Assembly (NCBI RefSeq): GCF_902488535.1 | Contig: NZ_CABTWO010000009.1 | Location: 1-64,000 of the forward strand | Origin: an uncultured Mobiluncus sp. | GTDB taxonomy: Bacteria; Actinomycetota; Actinomycetes; Actinomycetales; Actinomycetaceae | Reading direction: 5' to 3' | Length of the DNA stretch: 64,000 nucleotides | Shown here: piece by piece, positions 16,420 to 24,853 of the stretch | How the letters are laid out: every line of letters starts with the position of its first letter | How positions within the stretch are numbered: position 1 is the first letter of the stretch | Translations under genes and position numbers: made by a program | Notes under the pieces: model-generated | Seen by the model: only the letters and a program-made list of their open reading frames with translations | What the model was told of the DNA's origin: nothing | Databases searched by the model: none

Positions 16420-17262
16420 TCAGTCGGTAATCAGTTTCTTCATGCTCTCCATTTTCCGCTTGGCGGTTTCCTGCCGGAAGTTGTCGCCGGTAAAGCGTAC
16501 CGGGACGCACATGGAAAGCAGGCGGTCATAAATCCGGGAATGGGCGGTGTCCTCCGGGTTGTGCAGGTCGTCCAGCGTAAGGTTGGTCGTGACGATCAGC
16601 GGCTTGCCGCTGCGGTAACGGCTGTCAATCACATTGAACACCTGTTCCAGCCCGTATTCCGTCCCGCGTTCCATGCCGAAGTCGTCAAGGATCAGCAGCG
16701 GATAACGACAAAGGCGGGAAATGTACTCGTTGCGCCCCTCAAAGCTGGCGGCAAGGTCATTGAGGATAAGAGCAAAGTTCGTCATGCGGACGGGGATTTC
16801 TTTCTCCATGAGGGCGTTTGCGATACAGCCTGCAAGGTAGCTTTTGCCGGTGCCTACGCCGCCCCAGAACAGGCAGCCGATATTGTCTGTCCGCATATCT
16901 TCCCAATGCTCCACATACCGGCGGGCAAGCCCGGTCTGCGGGTTCCTGCCGTTGTCGTTCTCGAAAGTCCAGTCCCGCATGGTGGGGTCGGTAAAGCCCC
17001 GGCGTTTCAGTTCTTCCACGGTGTCAAGGTGTCTGCGCCGCTTTTCGGCGGCTTCCCGTTCCTCGCGGGCGGTTCTCTGGCAGTCGCACTCTGCCGGGTG
17101 GCGGTCGCGCCCGAAGATAGCGGCCTTATCCGGCGCAAAATAGGCTTCTTTCGGCTTGCGGCACTTGCCGCAGTACAGTAAACCGTCCTCGCCGGTGTAG
17201 TCCTCCGGCTCCGGGATGGTGGTCGTCATATTCTCCAAAACCGCGTTGATTTCATTCTTCAT
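16420..17262 (-). CDS. DnaC/IstB-like ATP-binding protein
   Basis: A 280-residue AAA+ ATPase of the DnaC family used for helicase loading. The N-terminal third has a zinc-binding set (CGKCRKPK, ECDCQ); then Walker A GGVGTGKSYL, Walker B LLILDDFGMERGTEYG, and sensor-type VTTNLTLDDL with the C-terminal arginine in SRIYDRLLSMC. The ATG at 17262 overlaps the stop of the RepA-like gene (ATGA) and has an AGGAGG site. With the upstream initiator-like protein it suggests that the excised element can replicate, at least during transfer. Confidence 0.9.
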   Translation of the reverse strand: MKNEINAVLENMTTTIPEPEDYTGEDGLLYCGKCRKPKEAYFAPDKAAIFGRDRHPAECDCQRTAREEREAAEKRRRHLDTVEELKRRGFTDPTMRDWTFENDNGRNPQTGLARRYVEHWEDMRTDNIGCLFWGGVGTGKSYLAGCIANALMEKEIPVRMTNFALILNDLAASFEGRNEYISRLCRYPLLILDDFGMERGTEYGLEQVFNVIDSRYRSGKPLIVTTNLTLDDLHNPEDTAHSRIYDRLLSMCVPVRFTGDNFRQETAKRKMESMKKLITD

Positions 17263-18053
17263 AAACTCTCGCCCTCCTTGCATGAGTAGTCTGGTATGCC
17301 CTTTTTAGGGGCTTCCTTTTTGTCGTTCCCCGCCCATATCCGCAGGGCGGCGGCATAGTTCTGGTAGCTTTTCCCGTTGGCGGCAAGGTAGCGGCTCATT
17401 TCCTCGATGAACCGTTCCAGCCTGTCAGGGTACTCTGCCTGCAACTCGTCGTATTCGGTCTGTGACAGAAAAATATTTCCATATCGGCCATAGGGCGCGG
17501 ACGGCCCCCCACTCACTCCCTTTGTTTGGCTCTCTGTAAGGTTGTTTATAGTAGTTTGGTTAGGGGACGGTTTTCCGACCATCATAAGGTCGGTTTTCTG
17601 ACCATCAGTAGGACGGTTTTCCGGCTCTATGAGGGGCGGACTTCCGGCCATCAGTTGGTCTGAAAACTGTACCTGTGGCACTGGCGGTACTTTGACATAA
17701 AGCCGGTTCGGTGCGGAGAAGCCGCCCCGTTCCCGTTCCAACAGCCCCGCCGTGTCCAGTTCATTAAGCGCCCCCTTGATGGTGGTGCTGCCTTTATCCA
17801 GTATTTCTGCTATCTCCGCGATGGGATAGATAATATAAATCCTGCCCTCGTCGTCCAGCCACTTGTTTTTCTGGGAGAGGGTGGAACGGTCTAACAGCAG
17901 CGAATACAGCAGCTTGGCGGTCTGTGAAATCTCCATTTTCAGCAGGAAACGGGGATACGGCAGATAGGCGGGCAGCCGCGTGTCTGCCCTGATATAATCA
18001 GCGATAGGATCACCTCCCTGTGTTCGGGTTGATTTTGGCGTATTGTCACGCAT
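17259..18053 (-). CDS. RepA N-terminal-domain replication initiator-like protein
   Basis: A 264-residue protein beginning MRDNTPKSTRTQGGDP. The first 120 residues have the winged-helix RepA_N layout (AKLLYSLLLDRSTLSQKN, IYIIYPIAEIAEILDKGSTT, ALNELDTAGLLERER). After a low-complexity linker a second helical domain (about residues 195-255, SQTEYDELQAEYPDRLERFI, YAAALRIWAG) resembles primosome-loading tails that contact DnaC-like proteins. The downstream DnaC-like gene overlaps by four bases. The start at 18053 is chosen because the preceding in-frame sequence looks non-coding; its ribosome site is weak. Confidence 0.82.
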   Translation of the reverse strand: MRDNTPKSTRTQGGDPIADYIRADTRLPAYLPYPRFLLKMEISQTAKLLYSLLLDRSTLSQKNKWLDDEGRIYIIYPIAEIAEILDKGSTTIKGALNELDTAGLLERERGGFSAPNRLYVKVPPVPQVQFSDQLMAGSPPLIEPENRPTDGQKTDLMMVGKPSPNQTTINNLTESQTKGVSGGPSAPYGRYGNIFLSQTEYDELQAEYPDRLERFIEEMSRYLAANGKSYQNYAAALRIWAGNDKKEAPKKGIPDYSCKEGESL

Positions 18054-18125
18054 TAAAACGCCGTTTCCGGGGGAAAAGGATAAATGTATCGCGTACCCTT
18101 TGACACCCACGAAAAAAGCCTTGAT

Positions 18126-18512
18126 TTATGCGGGTTTGAAAGGCTCTAAAGCGTGACATCTCTGCCTTTGTTTCCGCTTTCTCTCGGCGGCTTTGATTTT
18201 CTTCATGCGCCCGGCGCAGTCGGGGCAGTATTTTCCCCGGTTGGATTTGGGGACAAAGGCCGCCCCGCAGACGGCACACCGTTTCCGGCTTCCCCGGCAC
18301 AAGAGGGCTGCGGCCAGCTCCCCGTCAAGGGGCAGGACAGCCACACGGAACCAGTGGCACATGAGGGAAAAGGAAATGCTCTGGACGCACACGCAAGGCT
18401 CCCCGTCGTCCAATAGCAGGCAGTTCCCCTCATCGTAGTTACAGCACTCATGTACCAGCCGCCGCGCCCGCCGGTGCTGGCGGTAGTCCATGTGGGGCAG
18501 GTTATCGCTCAT
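18126..18512 (-). CDS. Cysteine-rich VLP-domain protein
   Basis: A 128-residue protein of the Cys_rich_VLP type found in Firmicutes mobilizable elements. It has an N-terminal CCNYDEGNCLLLDDGEPC block, the WFRVAVLPLDGELAA segment from which the family name derives, and a C-terminal zinc-ribbon CAVCGAAF, CPDCAGR followed by a Lys/Arg-rich tail suited to nucleic-acid binding. The ATG at 18512 lies within the 3' end of the relaxase gene (11-base overlap), so it is translated from the mobilization transcript. Its role in mobilization is not known. Confidence 0.85.
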   Translation of the reverse strand: MSDNLPHMDYRQHRRARRLVHECCNYDEGNCLLLDDGEPCVCVQSISFSLMCHWFRVAVLPLDGELAAALLCRGSRKRCAVCGAAFVPKSNRGKYCPDCAGRMKKIKAAERKRKQRQRCHALEPFKPA

Positions 18513-20136
18513 GGCTCTGCTCCTTTCTGCGGTGCGGCTCGTCCCGGCGCAAAATCTGGTCGATGTTCCGCTTGACGGTCTGCAACTCCTTGAACCGCTG
18601 TTTCTGTTCGTGATAGGTGTTATACAGGCCGTCTTTCTCGGAGATAAGCTGCTCGATCTCGGCCTGCAACGCTTTCCGGGCGGGCAGCTTGGTAATGCCA
18701 TGCGCCTTGAAATACCGGGCTGCTGCGTCGGCTATGATAAAATCGCTCTCATGGGCCTGCCGGTATGCGGCGCGGGCTTTCTCGGATTTCTGTGCCCGCA
18801 GCCCGTCGCGGGCGGCCTTGGTCTGGGCGTAGGCCAACACCTGCCGCTGCAACTTCTTTTTCCCTTGCAGCTTCGTTTCCAGTGCTTTCAGTTCGCCGCT
18901 GGTCTGGCGCATTTTCTGATAGGCGGTGTCAACGGCGGCTTCTAACTGCTCCGGGGAAGTAAAGCCGTATTGCTGGTAGACGGACAGCGTTTTGGCGGCC
19001 TGCTTCAGATTGTGTATCTTCGCCCAGCGTTCATAGCCCCGGCCTTTGCCCTCGGCCATTTTCTGCTCAATGTCCACAAGCCGCTGCACTCCGTCCTGTT
19101 TCGGGGCGGCTATCTCGGCTCTGGCAACCTGCAAGCGGTCTTTTATGGTGCGTGGGGGATCGGGGGATCTGGCTGGCGCTTCGGCTGCTCTGGCGGCGTT
19201 TTGCTCTAAAACGGCAAAGACAGCGGCGCGGTCAAAATCGTCGCCCAGCTTCCGGGCGGTAATTGGCTTTGTCCTGTCCGGCGTGAGGTAGGAAAGCCGC
19301 CCCCGGCTCTCCTTGACGGTCACACCCTCCTGCAGCAACAGAGAGGAAAACTCGTCAAAGCTGGCGGCGGTGGCAAGGGCTTTCCGTAGGGTCTGCCGCA
19401 GCTTCTCCTTGTTCGTTTCAAACTTGGTCTGCCGGGGCGTGATACTATCGGCAATCATGGGGGCGTTCTGCTTGTCCAGCGCGGCCTGTCCCTTTTTCTG
19501 CGCCCAATACTCCCGGTCGGTGACGCGGTTCTTGCTGCCGTTCAAGAGGTCGATTTGATAAAGCCCCTCCCGGTGGCACATCTCCATGACTTCGGATTTG
19601 AAGTAGCGCAGGGCAGCGTCGGTACATCGGTGCTTGCAGCCGACTTTCGTATCGGCCGGCCTGTCCATGTAGGGCAGGAACGGCACTTCCTCAATCCGCA
19701 GGCTGTTTATGACGATATGCACATGAATGTTGCCGCTGTGGTTATGCCCGTCCGGGTGGGTGCAGACAAGGGCCTGGTGGCCGGGAAAATGCTCTTTACA
19801 GAATTGTTCCCCCAACGCCTGCGCCCGGTCTACGGTCAGGCCGTTGTCCGGCCCGTCCCGCGGGTCAAAGCTGATGATGTAGTGGTGGCTTTTCACATCT
19901 TCCCGCCGCTGGTTTTTCTGATAGCGGAGATTGGCCCGCATACACGCAACGGCAAAATCCTCCCCGTCGCAGTTCAGCGTGGACAGCCGGTAGTCCTCGC
20001 GGGGGATAAGCCTGCCGGTTTCATCAAGGACGGGCTTCATGGTAAACTCGTCATGCTCAAAGAGAAGATATTGCTCGGCGGCTCCGTAGTCGGCGTTTTT
20101 AGAGTTGATATGCTTGAGTGTTGCCAACCGCGTCAC
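18502..20136 (-). CDS. MOBP-type relaxase
   Basis: A 544-residue relaxase/mobilization nuclease. The N-terminal relaxase domain (to about residue 250) has the metal-binding histidine triad in NIHVHIVINS, preceded by KSHHYIISFDPRDG and HFPGHQALVCTHPDGHNHSG. The C-terminal half is a long Lys/Glu/Ala-rich coiled region. It should nick the oriT and carry the strand into the recipient through a helper's secretion channel. The GTG at 20136 overlaps the mobC-like gene by 38 bases; a TTG at 20127 behind AGGTGA, giving MATLKHINSKN, is at least as likely. Confidence 0.92.
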   Translation of the reverse strand: MTRLATLKHINSKNADYGAAEQYLLFEHDEFTMKPVLDETGRLIPREDYRLSTLNCDGEDFAVACMRANLRYQKNQRREDVKSHHYIISFDPRDGPDNGLTVDRAQALGEQFCKEHFPGHQALVCTHPDGHNHSGNIHVHIVINSLRIEEVPFLPYMDRPADTKVGCKHRCTDAALRYFKSEVMEMCHREGLYQIDLLNGSKNRVTDREYWAQKKGQAALDKQNAPMIADSITPRQTKFETNKEKLRQTLRKALATAASFDEFSSLLLQEGVTVKESRGRLSYLTPDRTKPITARKLGDDFDRAAVFAVLEQNAARAAEAPARSPDPPRTIKDRLQVARAEIAAPKQDGVQRLVDIEQKMAEGKGRGYERWAKIHNLKQAAKTLSVYQQYGFTSPEQLEAAVDTAYQKMRQTSGELKALETKLQGKKKLQRQVLAYAQTKAARDGLRAQKSEKARAAYRQAHESDFIIADAAARYFKAHGITKLPARKALQAEIEQLISEKDGLYNTYHEQKQRFKELQTVKRNIDQILRRDEPHRRKEQSHER

Positions 20137-20497
20137 CTACTTTCTTGAGGACTTCATACTTGAGGACGGCAAGGTCGGATATGGCGGCGCGTACCTCGCC
20201 GGAAAGGGTGTTGTAGGGTACGCCGTATTCGTTCAGATACCGGGCAATCTGATTGAGGTTGCCGCCGATCCTGCCGTACTCGGCTGTCAGCTTCCCGACA
20301 GCGGAAAGCAACTCGTCATTGACCGACGACACATGGACAACCGGGCGTATGGTCGCCCGCCGTATCGCCTGCCGGAGAAATTCGGACTGGCTGATACCAT
20401 AGGGCGCAAGCCGCGCTGTGAAGTCGGCATACTCATCTTCGGACAGCCGGGTTTTCACAACGCGGCTGCGGTGGGGCGTGTTGTATTTCTTTCGCAT
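20099..20497 (-). CDS. MobC-like relaxosome accessory protein
   Basis: A 132-residue protein with an N-terminal ribbon-helix-helix segment (RVVKTRLSEDEYADFTARL, GISQSEFLRQAIRRA) and the MobC core (GKLTAEYGRIGGNLNQIARYLNEYG). MobC proteins bind oriT and help the relaxase open it. The ATG at 20497 follows AAAGGAGG. The gene overlaps the relaxase gene and sits immediately beside the candidate oriT, a standard relaxosome layout. Confidence 0.9.
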   Translation of the reverse strand: MRKKYNTPHRSRVVKTRLSEDEYADFTARLAPYGISQSEFLRQAIRRATIRPVVHVSSVNDELLSAVGKLTAEYGRIGGNLNQIARYLNEYGVPYNTLSGEVRAAISDLAVLKYEVLKKVGDAVGNTQAYQL

Positions 20498-20921
20498 GGT
20501 GTGACCTCCTTTCTCGCCCGTAAGGGCGCATGAGCAGGGTTTGGGGAAGGCACTCCCCAACAAGTTTCCCGCGAGGGGCAAAACTGCAGAATTGCGGATT
20601 TTGGCACCGTGGTAGAAACTTGCTCTCCGTGACTGCAAACTTTCTCTCACTTCCGTCCGCCACTTTTTTGGAAAACTGCAACCACAAAAGTTTGTTTCTC
20701 TTTTTCTGCTACTACTAATCCTGTAAAGGGCATTCCTGCCCGCTTTCGCTAAAATGACACCGGACGCAGTGGTTTCTACCCGGTGTTGGAGAAATCCTTT
20801 CTCTTTGCCCTCTACTACGGGTAAATGCTCCAAATGCCAAACACCAGGGCAGAAAAATTCCCTCCTCGCTTACTACTACAACCGGCAGGGGGCAAAATGG
20901 CCGGGAGCGGAGCCGGACAAC
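20498..20921. other. Candidate oriT region
   Basis: A gene-free 420-base stretch between mobC and the regulator genes. It holds ATCCTG at 20718-20723, identical to the core nic hexamer of RP4-type MOBP origins, next to GGGCATTCCTGCCC. Inverted repeats occur at 20541-20560 (TTGGGGA/TCCCCAA) and 20757-20786 (ACACCGG/CCGGTGT), and GGTAGAAAC near 20611 is complementary to GTTTCTACC near 20772. Location beside MobC and relaxase genes supports oriT; the exact nick is inference. Confidence 0.5.
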
Positions 20922-20956
20922 AAAAAAAGCAGTAAATCTTTTTCAAGACTTACTGC
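20922..20956 (-). terminator. Rho-independent terminator after HTH gene
   Basis: On the minus strand GCAGTAAGTCTT and AAGATTTACTGC pair (20945-20956 with 20929-20940, with one G-T pair) around a 4-base loop and are followed by seven T. It lies 39 bases after the HTH gene stop and separates the regulatory genes from the oriT. Confidence 0.9.
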
Positions 20957-20994
20957 TTTCGCTGGCCGCGTCGGTGGCGGCTGGTATTCAGTTT

Positions 20995-21207
20995 TTATGA
21001 CTTGTCCGGTGGTTCGTCAAGCCGGAACTTGAATTGACAGTCAATTAACCGCTGCTTTACATAGTCCTCCACCTCGGCGTTGACCTGCCCGTTCACTTTT
21101 GAGAAATAGCGGATATATCCGGCGTAGTGGAGCAGGACAGCGTTCACGGCTTCTGGGTCGCCCTCACGGGCTTTGAGGATTGTTTCATAGGGGAGAAGTC
21201 TACTCAT
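20995..21207 (-). CDS. Small helix-turn-helix element protein
   Basis: A 70-residue protein of the HTH family found in Tn916-like conjugative elements (LLPYETILKAREGDPEAVNAVLLHYAGYI and YVKQRLIDCQFKF). These proteins pair with a sigma-like factor and regulate element functions. Its ATG overlaps the end of the sigma-like gene by 8 bases and a strong terminator follows, so the two form a compact regulatory operon. Confidence 0.85.
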   Translation of the reverse strand: MSRLLPYETILKAREGDPEAVNAVLLHYAGYIRYFSKVNGQVNAEVEDYVKQRLIDCQFKFRLDEPPDKS

Positions 21208-21622
21208 ACCGGCTCACCCCCATTTCTTCGCGTAGCCGCTGCAAGGCAAGCTGGATATGCCGCCCCGCTGTGCTGCGTGACCGGCCAATACACGCGCCGA
21301 TCACGCGCTGCGGCTGGCGCAGAAAGTAATAGCGCAGGATTTCTTCCCGCGTCTGCTCCGGCAAAACAGAGATCGCGTCGGCAAGGGCGGCGTTGCAGAG
21401 CAGGACGGTCTGACCGCAGACGGTAAATGGGTATTCCTCGTCCGGCTCCGACGCGGCAAACTGGACAAACTTCTCGTTCATCAGATAGTCAAGGGAAACT
21501 TGCCGTTCCCATTGCCGTTTAAGCTTCAAAATCTTGTCCAAGGCGGCACAGCGGATAACAGTCTTGCAAAAGGCGTTGTACCTGCGCTGGATATATTCTT
21601 GATAGGCTATCTGGTCGGTCAT
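21200..21622 (-). CDS. Sigma-70-like regulator of the element
   Basis: A 140-residue protein related to RNA polymerase sigma region 4 proteins of conjugative elements. The C-terminal half has EQTREEILRYYFLRQPQRVI followed by a helix-turn-helix (GRSRSTAGRHIQLALQRLREE); the N-terminal half (YQEYIQRRYNAFCKTVIRCAALD) resembles the short region 2-like segment of this family. The ATG at 21622 follows AAAGGGG. It is coupled to the small HTH gene downstream and probably controls element gene expression. Confidence 0.82.
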   Translation of the reverse strand: MTDQIAYQEYIQRRYNAFCKTVIRCAALDKILKLKRQWERQVSLDYLMNEKFVQFAASEPDEEYPFTVCGQTVLLCNAALADAISVLPEQTREEILRYYFLRQPQRVIGACIGRSRSTAGRHIQLALQRLREEMGVSRYE

Positions 21623-21793
21623 GGAAATTCCCCTTTCTGAATAATAGTGCGGGGCGGTGGCACTTCTTGCTGTCGCCCCTTGATTGCCTACCAGCAAAGG
21701 CGGGCGGGGCTGTCAACGGCTGCGCATATGCGCCGTTCATCTTGACCGTTGACTGGCTCGGCTGGGTTTGCTATTTACCCGACAAACTTGAAT

Positions 21794-22561
21794 TTATTTT
21801 AAGCTATCACGTTTTACCTTCTTAAGCCTTACTATCATTACCATAGGAATTTCTTTGTTGGTTTTAAAACATTCTTCATAAAATCCATCAATGACAAATC
21901 CAGCTCTAAAACAAAGGTTAAAAATATCTTGTATGGAACGATGATAATAAATCTGCTCTTTCGGTTGCCCTTCAATCGCTATATCATAGTAACTGTGCGG
22001 TGTCATATATTTTTCAGTCAACGTGACAAAACAAGGGTGTTGCGTTGCAAAGACAAAAATTCCGCTTTCCTGCAACAGTTCATAAACAGCCATAAGAAGT
22101 GGTTCAATATCCGTAATATCCATAATTGCCATATTAGAAACTGCTTTCGTAAAGGCTCGATTTCTTTTTAATTCTAATATACTTTTTCTATCGGTCGCAT
22201 CCGCCACACAAAATTCAATTTGTTTTGCATATTGTGATTGCCGTCTTTTAGCCAATTCTATCATTTTTTTGCTGTAATCAAAAGCGACAACCGAAGCGCC
22301 TCTTTGTGCAAGATACGAAGAATAATTTCCATTGCCACACGCAATATCCAAAATGTAATCCGCAGGATTAGGAGATAGAAGTTCCGTTACTTTGGGACGC
22401 ACTACCTCTCTGTGAAATTCATTAGATTCGTCACCCATTGCATTATCCCAAAATTGTGCGTTCTCCTCCCAGATTTTTTTACTTTCCTCTGTTCCCATGT
22501 TCTCTCCCACTCCCCAAATTTGCTTTTTTGCTTCCATTAAATCTTCCTTACTATATTCCAT
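21794..22561 (-). CDS. SAM-dependent methyltransferase, tet(W)-linked cargo
   Basis: A 255-residue class I methyltransferase. Motif I is ILDIACGNGNYSSYLAQRG, motif II VVAFDYSKKM, and the adenine pocket FCVADATD. Substrate unknown: it lacks the motifs of Erm rRNA methylases and looks like a small-molecule methyltransferase. The ATG follows GGAGGG. It starts 50 bases after the tet(W) stop with no terminator between, so it is probably expressed from the tet(W) transcript. Its base composition is clearly more AT-rich than the mobilization genes, implying a separate origin inside the element. Confidence 0.85.
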   Translation of the reverse strand: MEYSKEDLMEAKKQIWGVGENMGTEESKKIWEENAQFWDNAMGDESNEFHREVVRPKVTELLSPNPADYILDIACGNGNYSSYLAQRGASVVAFDYSKKMIELAKRRQSQYAKQIEFCVADATDRKSILELKRNRAFTKAVSNMAIMDITDIEPLLMAVYELLQESGIFVFATQHPCFVTLTEKYMTPHSYYDIAIEGQPKEQIYYHRSIQDIFNLCFRAGFVIDGFYEECFKTNKEIPMVMIVRLKKVKRDSLK

Positions 22562-22611
22562 TGTTACCCTCCATAACTTCTGATTGTTGCCGTCTTGACG
22601 ATTATGTATCT

Positions 22612-24531
22612 TTACATTACCTTCTGAAACATATGGCGCACCTTGTCCAGGCGGCTGTTTGGACGGCGGGGCTGGATGACCGGCTGACCGACAGCGGCCT
22701 GATATCCTTTCAGCTCTGTAAGGCATACGCTCCGCCCGTTGGTGTAAAAGGCCAGATCAGTACGGTATGCCTGTATACAGCGGGCGGGAATCTCGCCAGT
22801 AAAGACAACTTCATCCTTTTTTACCTGGGCCGTTTCGATGGTGGCACAGTATTTCGGTGCATCATGATAAGCCCTGGAAAGGTATTCCTGGGGCGCATAG
22901 AGGATGAAGGAGAGATAAGGTTCCAGCAGCTGCGTCCCCGATTCCTTCAATGCCTGTTCCAATACAATCGGGGCCAATGAGCGGAAGTCCGCCGGCGTGC
23001 TGACCGGACTGTAATAAAGCCCGTATTCAAAGCAAATCTTACAGTCCGTTACGTTCCAGCCGAACAAGCCCTGCTCCAGCCCGTAACGGATACCATCCCT
23101 GACAGCGTTTTGAAAACTCTGGTTCAAGTATCCCAGCGAAACCCGGCTCTCGTATTGTACACCGGAGCCAAGCGAGAGTGGTGTAACAGACAGTCCTATG
23201 GATGCCCAAAACGGGTTGGGCGGCACCTCGATATGGATGGTGTGGCTGGCTGCTTTGAGCGGCCGCTCCATATAAATGACGGAGGGTTCCTTTACCACTG
23301 TTTCAAGCTTGTATTTTTCCGACAGCAAAGCGGAAACAACCTCCAACTGCACCCGGCCCAAAAAAGAAAGAATGATCTCATGGGTGATGGAATCCACTTC
23401 GCAACGCAAAAGCGGGTCAGTATCCGCAAGTTGCGTAAGAGCGTCCAGCAGCCGTTCTCTTTGCGCTGCCGTTTTCGGCGCAAACGTCGTCCGCAGCATG
23501 GGGAGGGGGTCCTCGCGCCACCTTTTACGAGGGAGCCGGGTTTGGTCCCCTAATACATCGTTTAACCTCACGCTGTCGCTGGGAAGGATAACAATTTCAC
23601 CCTGATAAGCGGTGTCTGTCCGAACAATTTCCCCTTTGGATGGAATACGCATCTCTGTGATTTTCAGCTTTTCTCTCCCGGCCAGGGCCACCGTATCCCG
23701 CAGGCGCAGCGTTCCGCTGTATAACCGTAGATAGACACGCCGCTGGCCGCAATCGGTGTACTCAACCTTGAAAACGCTGCCGCATAGGGCGGCGCCCCCC
23801 TGTTCCCCAATCGGTTGGAACAGCCCTGTCACCGCATCCATCAACGGTTGAATGCCAAGGCCATTTTTGGCGCTGCCATGATAGACTGGGAACAGGGAGG
23901 CGTCTTGAACCCGCTGCTGTTCCTCCCGCGCAAGTTTTTCCCGGCTGATTGGTTCTCCTGCGATATACTTTTCCAATAATTCATCGTTATTTTCGATGAC
24001 CGCATCCCATGCTTCTATGTCGGTATTTTCCTCCAGGACTATTTCCGGGGACAGCGACACCGTCTGCTTGATGATAATATCGGCGGAGAGCTTATCCCGA
24101 ACAGACTGAACCACGCTCTGCAAATCAACGCCAGCCTGGTCGATCTTGTTGATAAAGATAACGGTGGGAATGTTCATTTTCCGCAGGGCATGGAACAGAA
24201 TACGGGTCTGGGCCTGCACGCCATCTTTAGCGGAGATCACCAAGATGGCCCCATCTAAAACAGCCAAAGAGCGGTACACCTCCGCCAAAAAATCCATGTG
24301 GCCGGGCGTATCCACAATGTTAACTTTACATCTGTGCCACTGGAAGGAAGTGACTGCCGCTTGAATGGTAATCCCACGCTGCCGCTCCAAAAACATGGTG
24401 TCCGTCCTCGTTGTCCCTTTTTCGACGCTCCCCGGTTCTGAAATGGCTCCGCTGGCATATAGCAGGCTCTCCGTCAAGGTCGTCTTTCCAGCGTCTACAT
24501 GGGCAAGAATTCCAATATTGATTATTTTCAT
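22612..24531 (-). CDS. tet(W): Tet(W) tetracycline ribosomal protection protein
   Basis: A 639-residue GTPase of the elongation factor G-like ribosomal protection family that removes tetracycline from the 30S A site. The length and sequence as I know it match Tet(W) nearly residue for residue (start MKIINIGILAHVDAGKTT, end RHMFQKVM). G motifs are AHVDAGKT, RGITI, DTPGH and NKID. The gene is full length with a GGGAGG site and no disruption, so resistance to tetracycline, doxycycline and minocycline is expected. An attenuation leader precedes it and a methyltransferase gene follows. Confidence 0.98.
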   Translation of the reverse strand: MKIINIGILAHVDAGKTTLTESLLYASGAISEPGSVEKGTTRTDTMFLERQRGITIQAAVTSFQWHRCKVNIVDTPGHMDFLAEVYRSLAVLDGAILVISAKDGVQAQTRILFHALRKMNIPTVIFINKIDQAGVDLQSVVQSVRDKLSADIIIKQTVSLSPEIVLEENTDIEAWDAVIENNDELLEKYIAGEPISREKLAREEQQRVQDASLFPVYHGSAKNGLGIQPLMDAVTGLFQPIGEQGGAALCGSVFKVEYTDCGQRRVYLRLYSGTLRLRDTVALAGREKLKITEMRIPSKGEIVRTDTAYQGEIVILPSDSVRLNDVLGDQTRLPRKRWREDPLPMLRTTFAPKTAAQRERLLDALTQLADTDPLLRCEVDSITHEIILSFLGRVQLEVVSALLSEKYKLETVVKEPSVIYMERPLKAASHTIHIEVPPNPFWASIGLSVTPLSLGSGVQYESRVSLGYLNQSFQNAVRDGIRYGLEQGLFGWNVTDCKICFEYGLYYSPVSTPADFRSLAPIVLEQALKESGTQLLEPYLSFILYAPQEYLSRAYHDAPKYCATIETAQVKKDEVVFTGEIPARCIQAYRTDLAFYTNGRSVCLTELKGYQAAVGQPVIQPRRPNSRLDKVRHMFQKVM

Positions 24532-24564
24532 GTGATTGTCCTCCCTTTACAGCCCCAAAGGGCA

Positions 24565-24604
24565 TAAAAATCCCCAGCAGTAAAATACTTTTACCACTGG
24601 GGAT
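24565..24604 (-). terminator. tet(W) leader attenuator
   Basis: On the minus strand ATCCCCAG, then TAAAA, pair with TTTTA and CTGGGGAT (24570-24604) and are followed by five T, giving an intrinsic terminator. It overlaps the last codons and the stop of the leader peptide. Tetracycline-stalled ribosomes would alter this fold and let transcription reach tet(W), the model proposed for tet(M). Confidence 0.8.
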
Positions 24605-24635
24605 TATAAGTTGCGGACATACACATATACAGCAT
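24591..24635 (-). CDS. tet(W) leader peptide
   Basis: A 14-codon frame reading MLYMCMSATYNPQW then TAA, translated from the leader of the tet(W) transcript. It is the counterpart of the leader peptide upstream of tet(M) and tet(O). Its 3' end forms the left arm of the attenuator hairpin, so ribosome progress on it can decide whether transcription continues. It is real by position and by the coupled structure; no protein function is implied. Confidence 0.7.
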   Translation of the reverse strand: MLYMCMSATYNPQW

Positions 24636-24824
24636 ACACCTGTTTGTGATTGCTGTTTTTGGGGATATGTCAAAATTGATAAGGCAAAAGTATTCTTAAA
24701 TTGGGTACAAAAAACTAAGCCCCTACAAAAGGAGCTATCATAATCCTTTGTTCCCACTATTTGATTATAGTTTTATTTAAGAATACCTTGCCGCATATTT
24801 TTTACTCCTTTTCTGGATTAAATC

Positions 24825-24853
24825 ATTGTATCACATCAGTTTTAGGAAAGCAA
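24825..24853 (-). promoter_or_regulatory. tet(W) promoter
   Basis: TTGCTT (complement 24848-24853), 17-base spacer, TACAAT (complement 24825-24830). It lies about 190 bases upstream of the leader peptide. Between them GTATTCTTAAAT and ATTTAAGAATAC can pair over a long range, as in the tet(M) leader. Confidence 0.65.
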
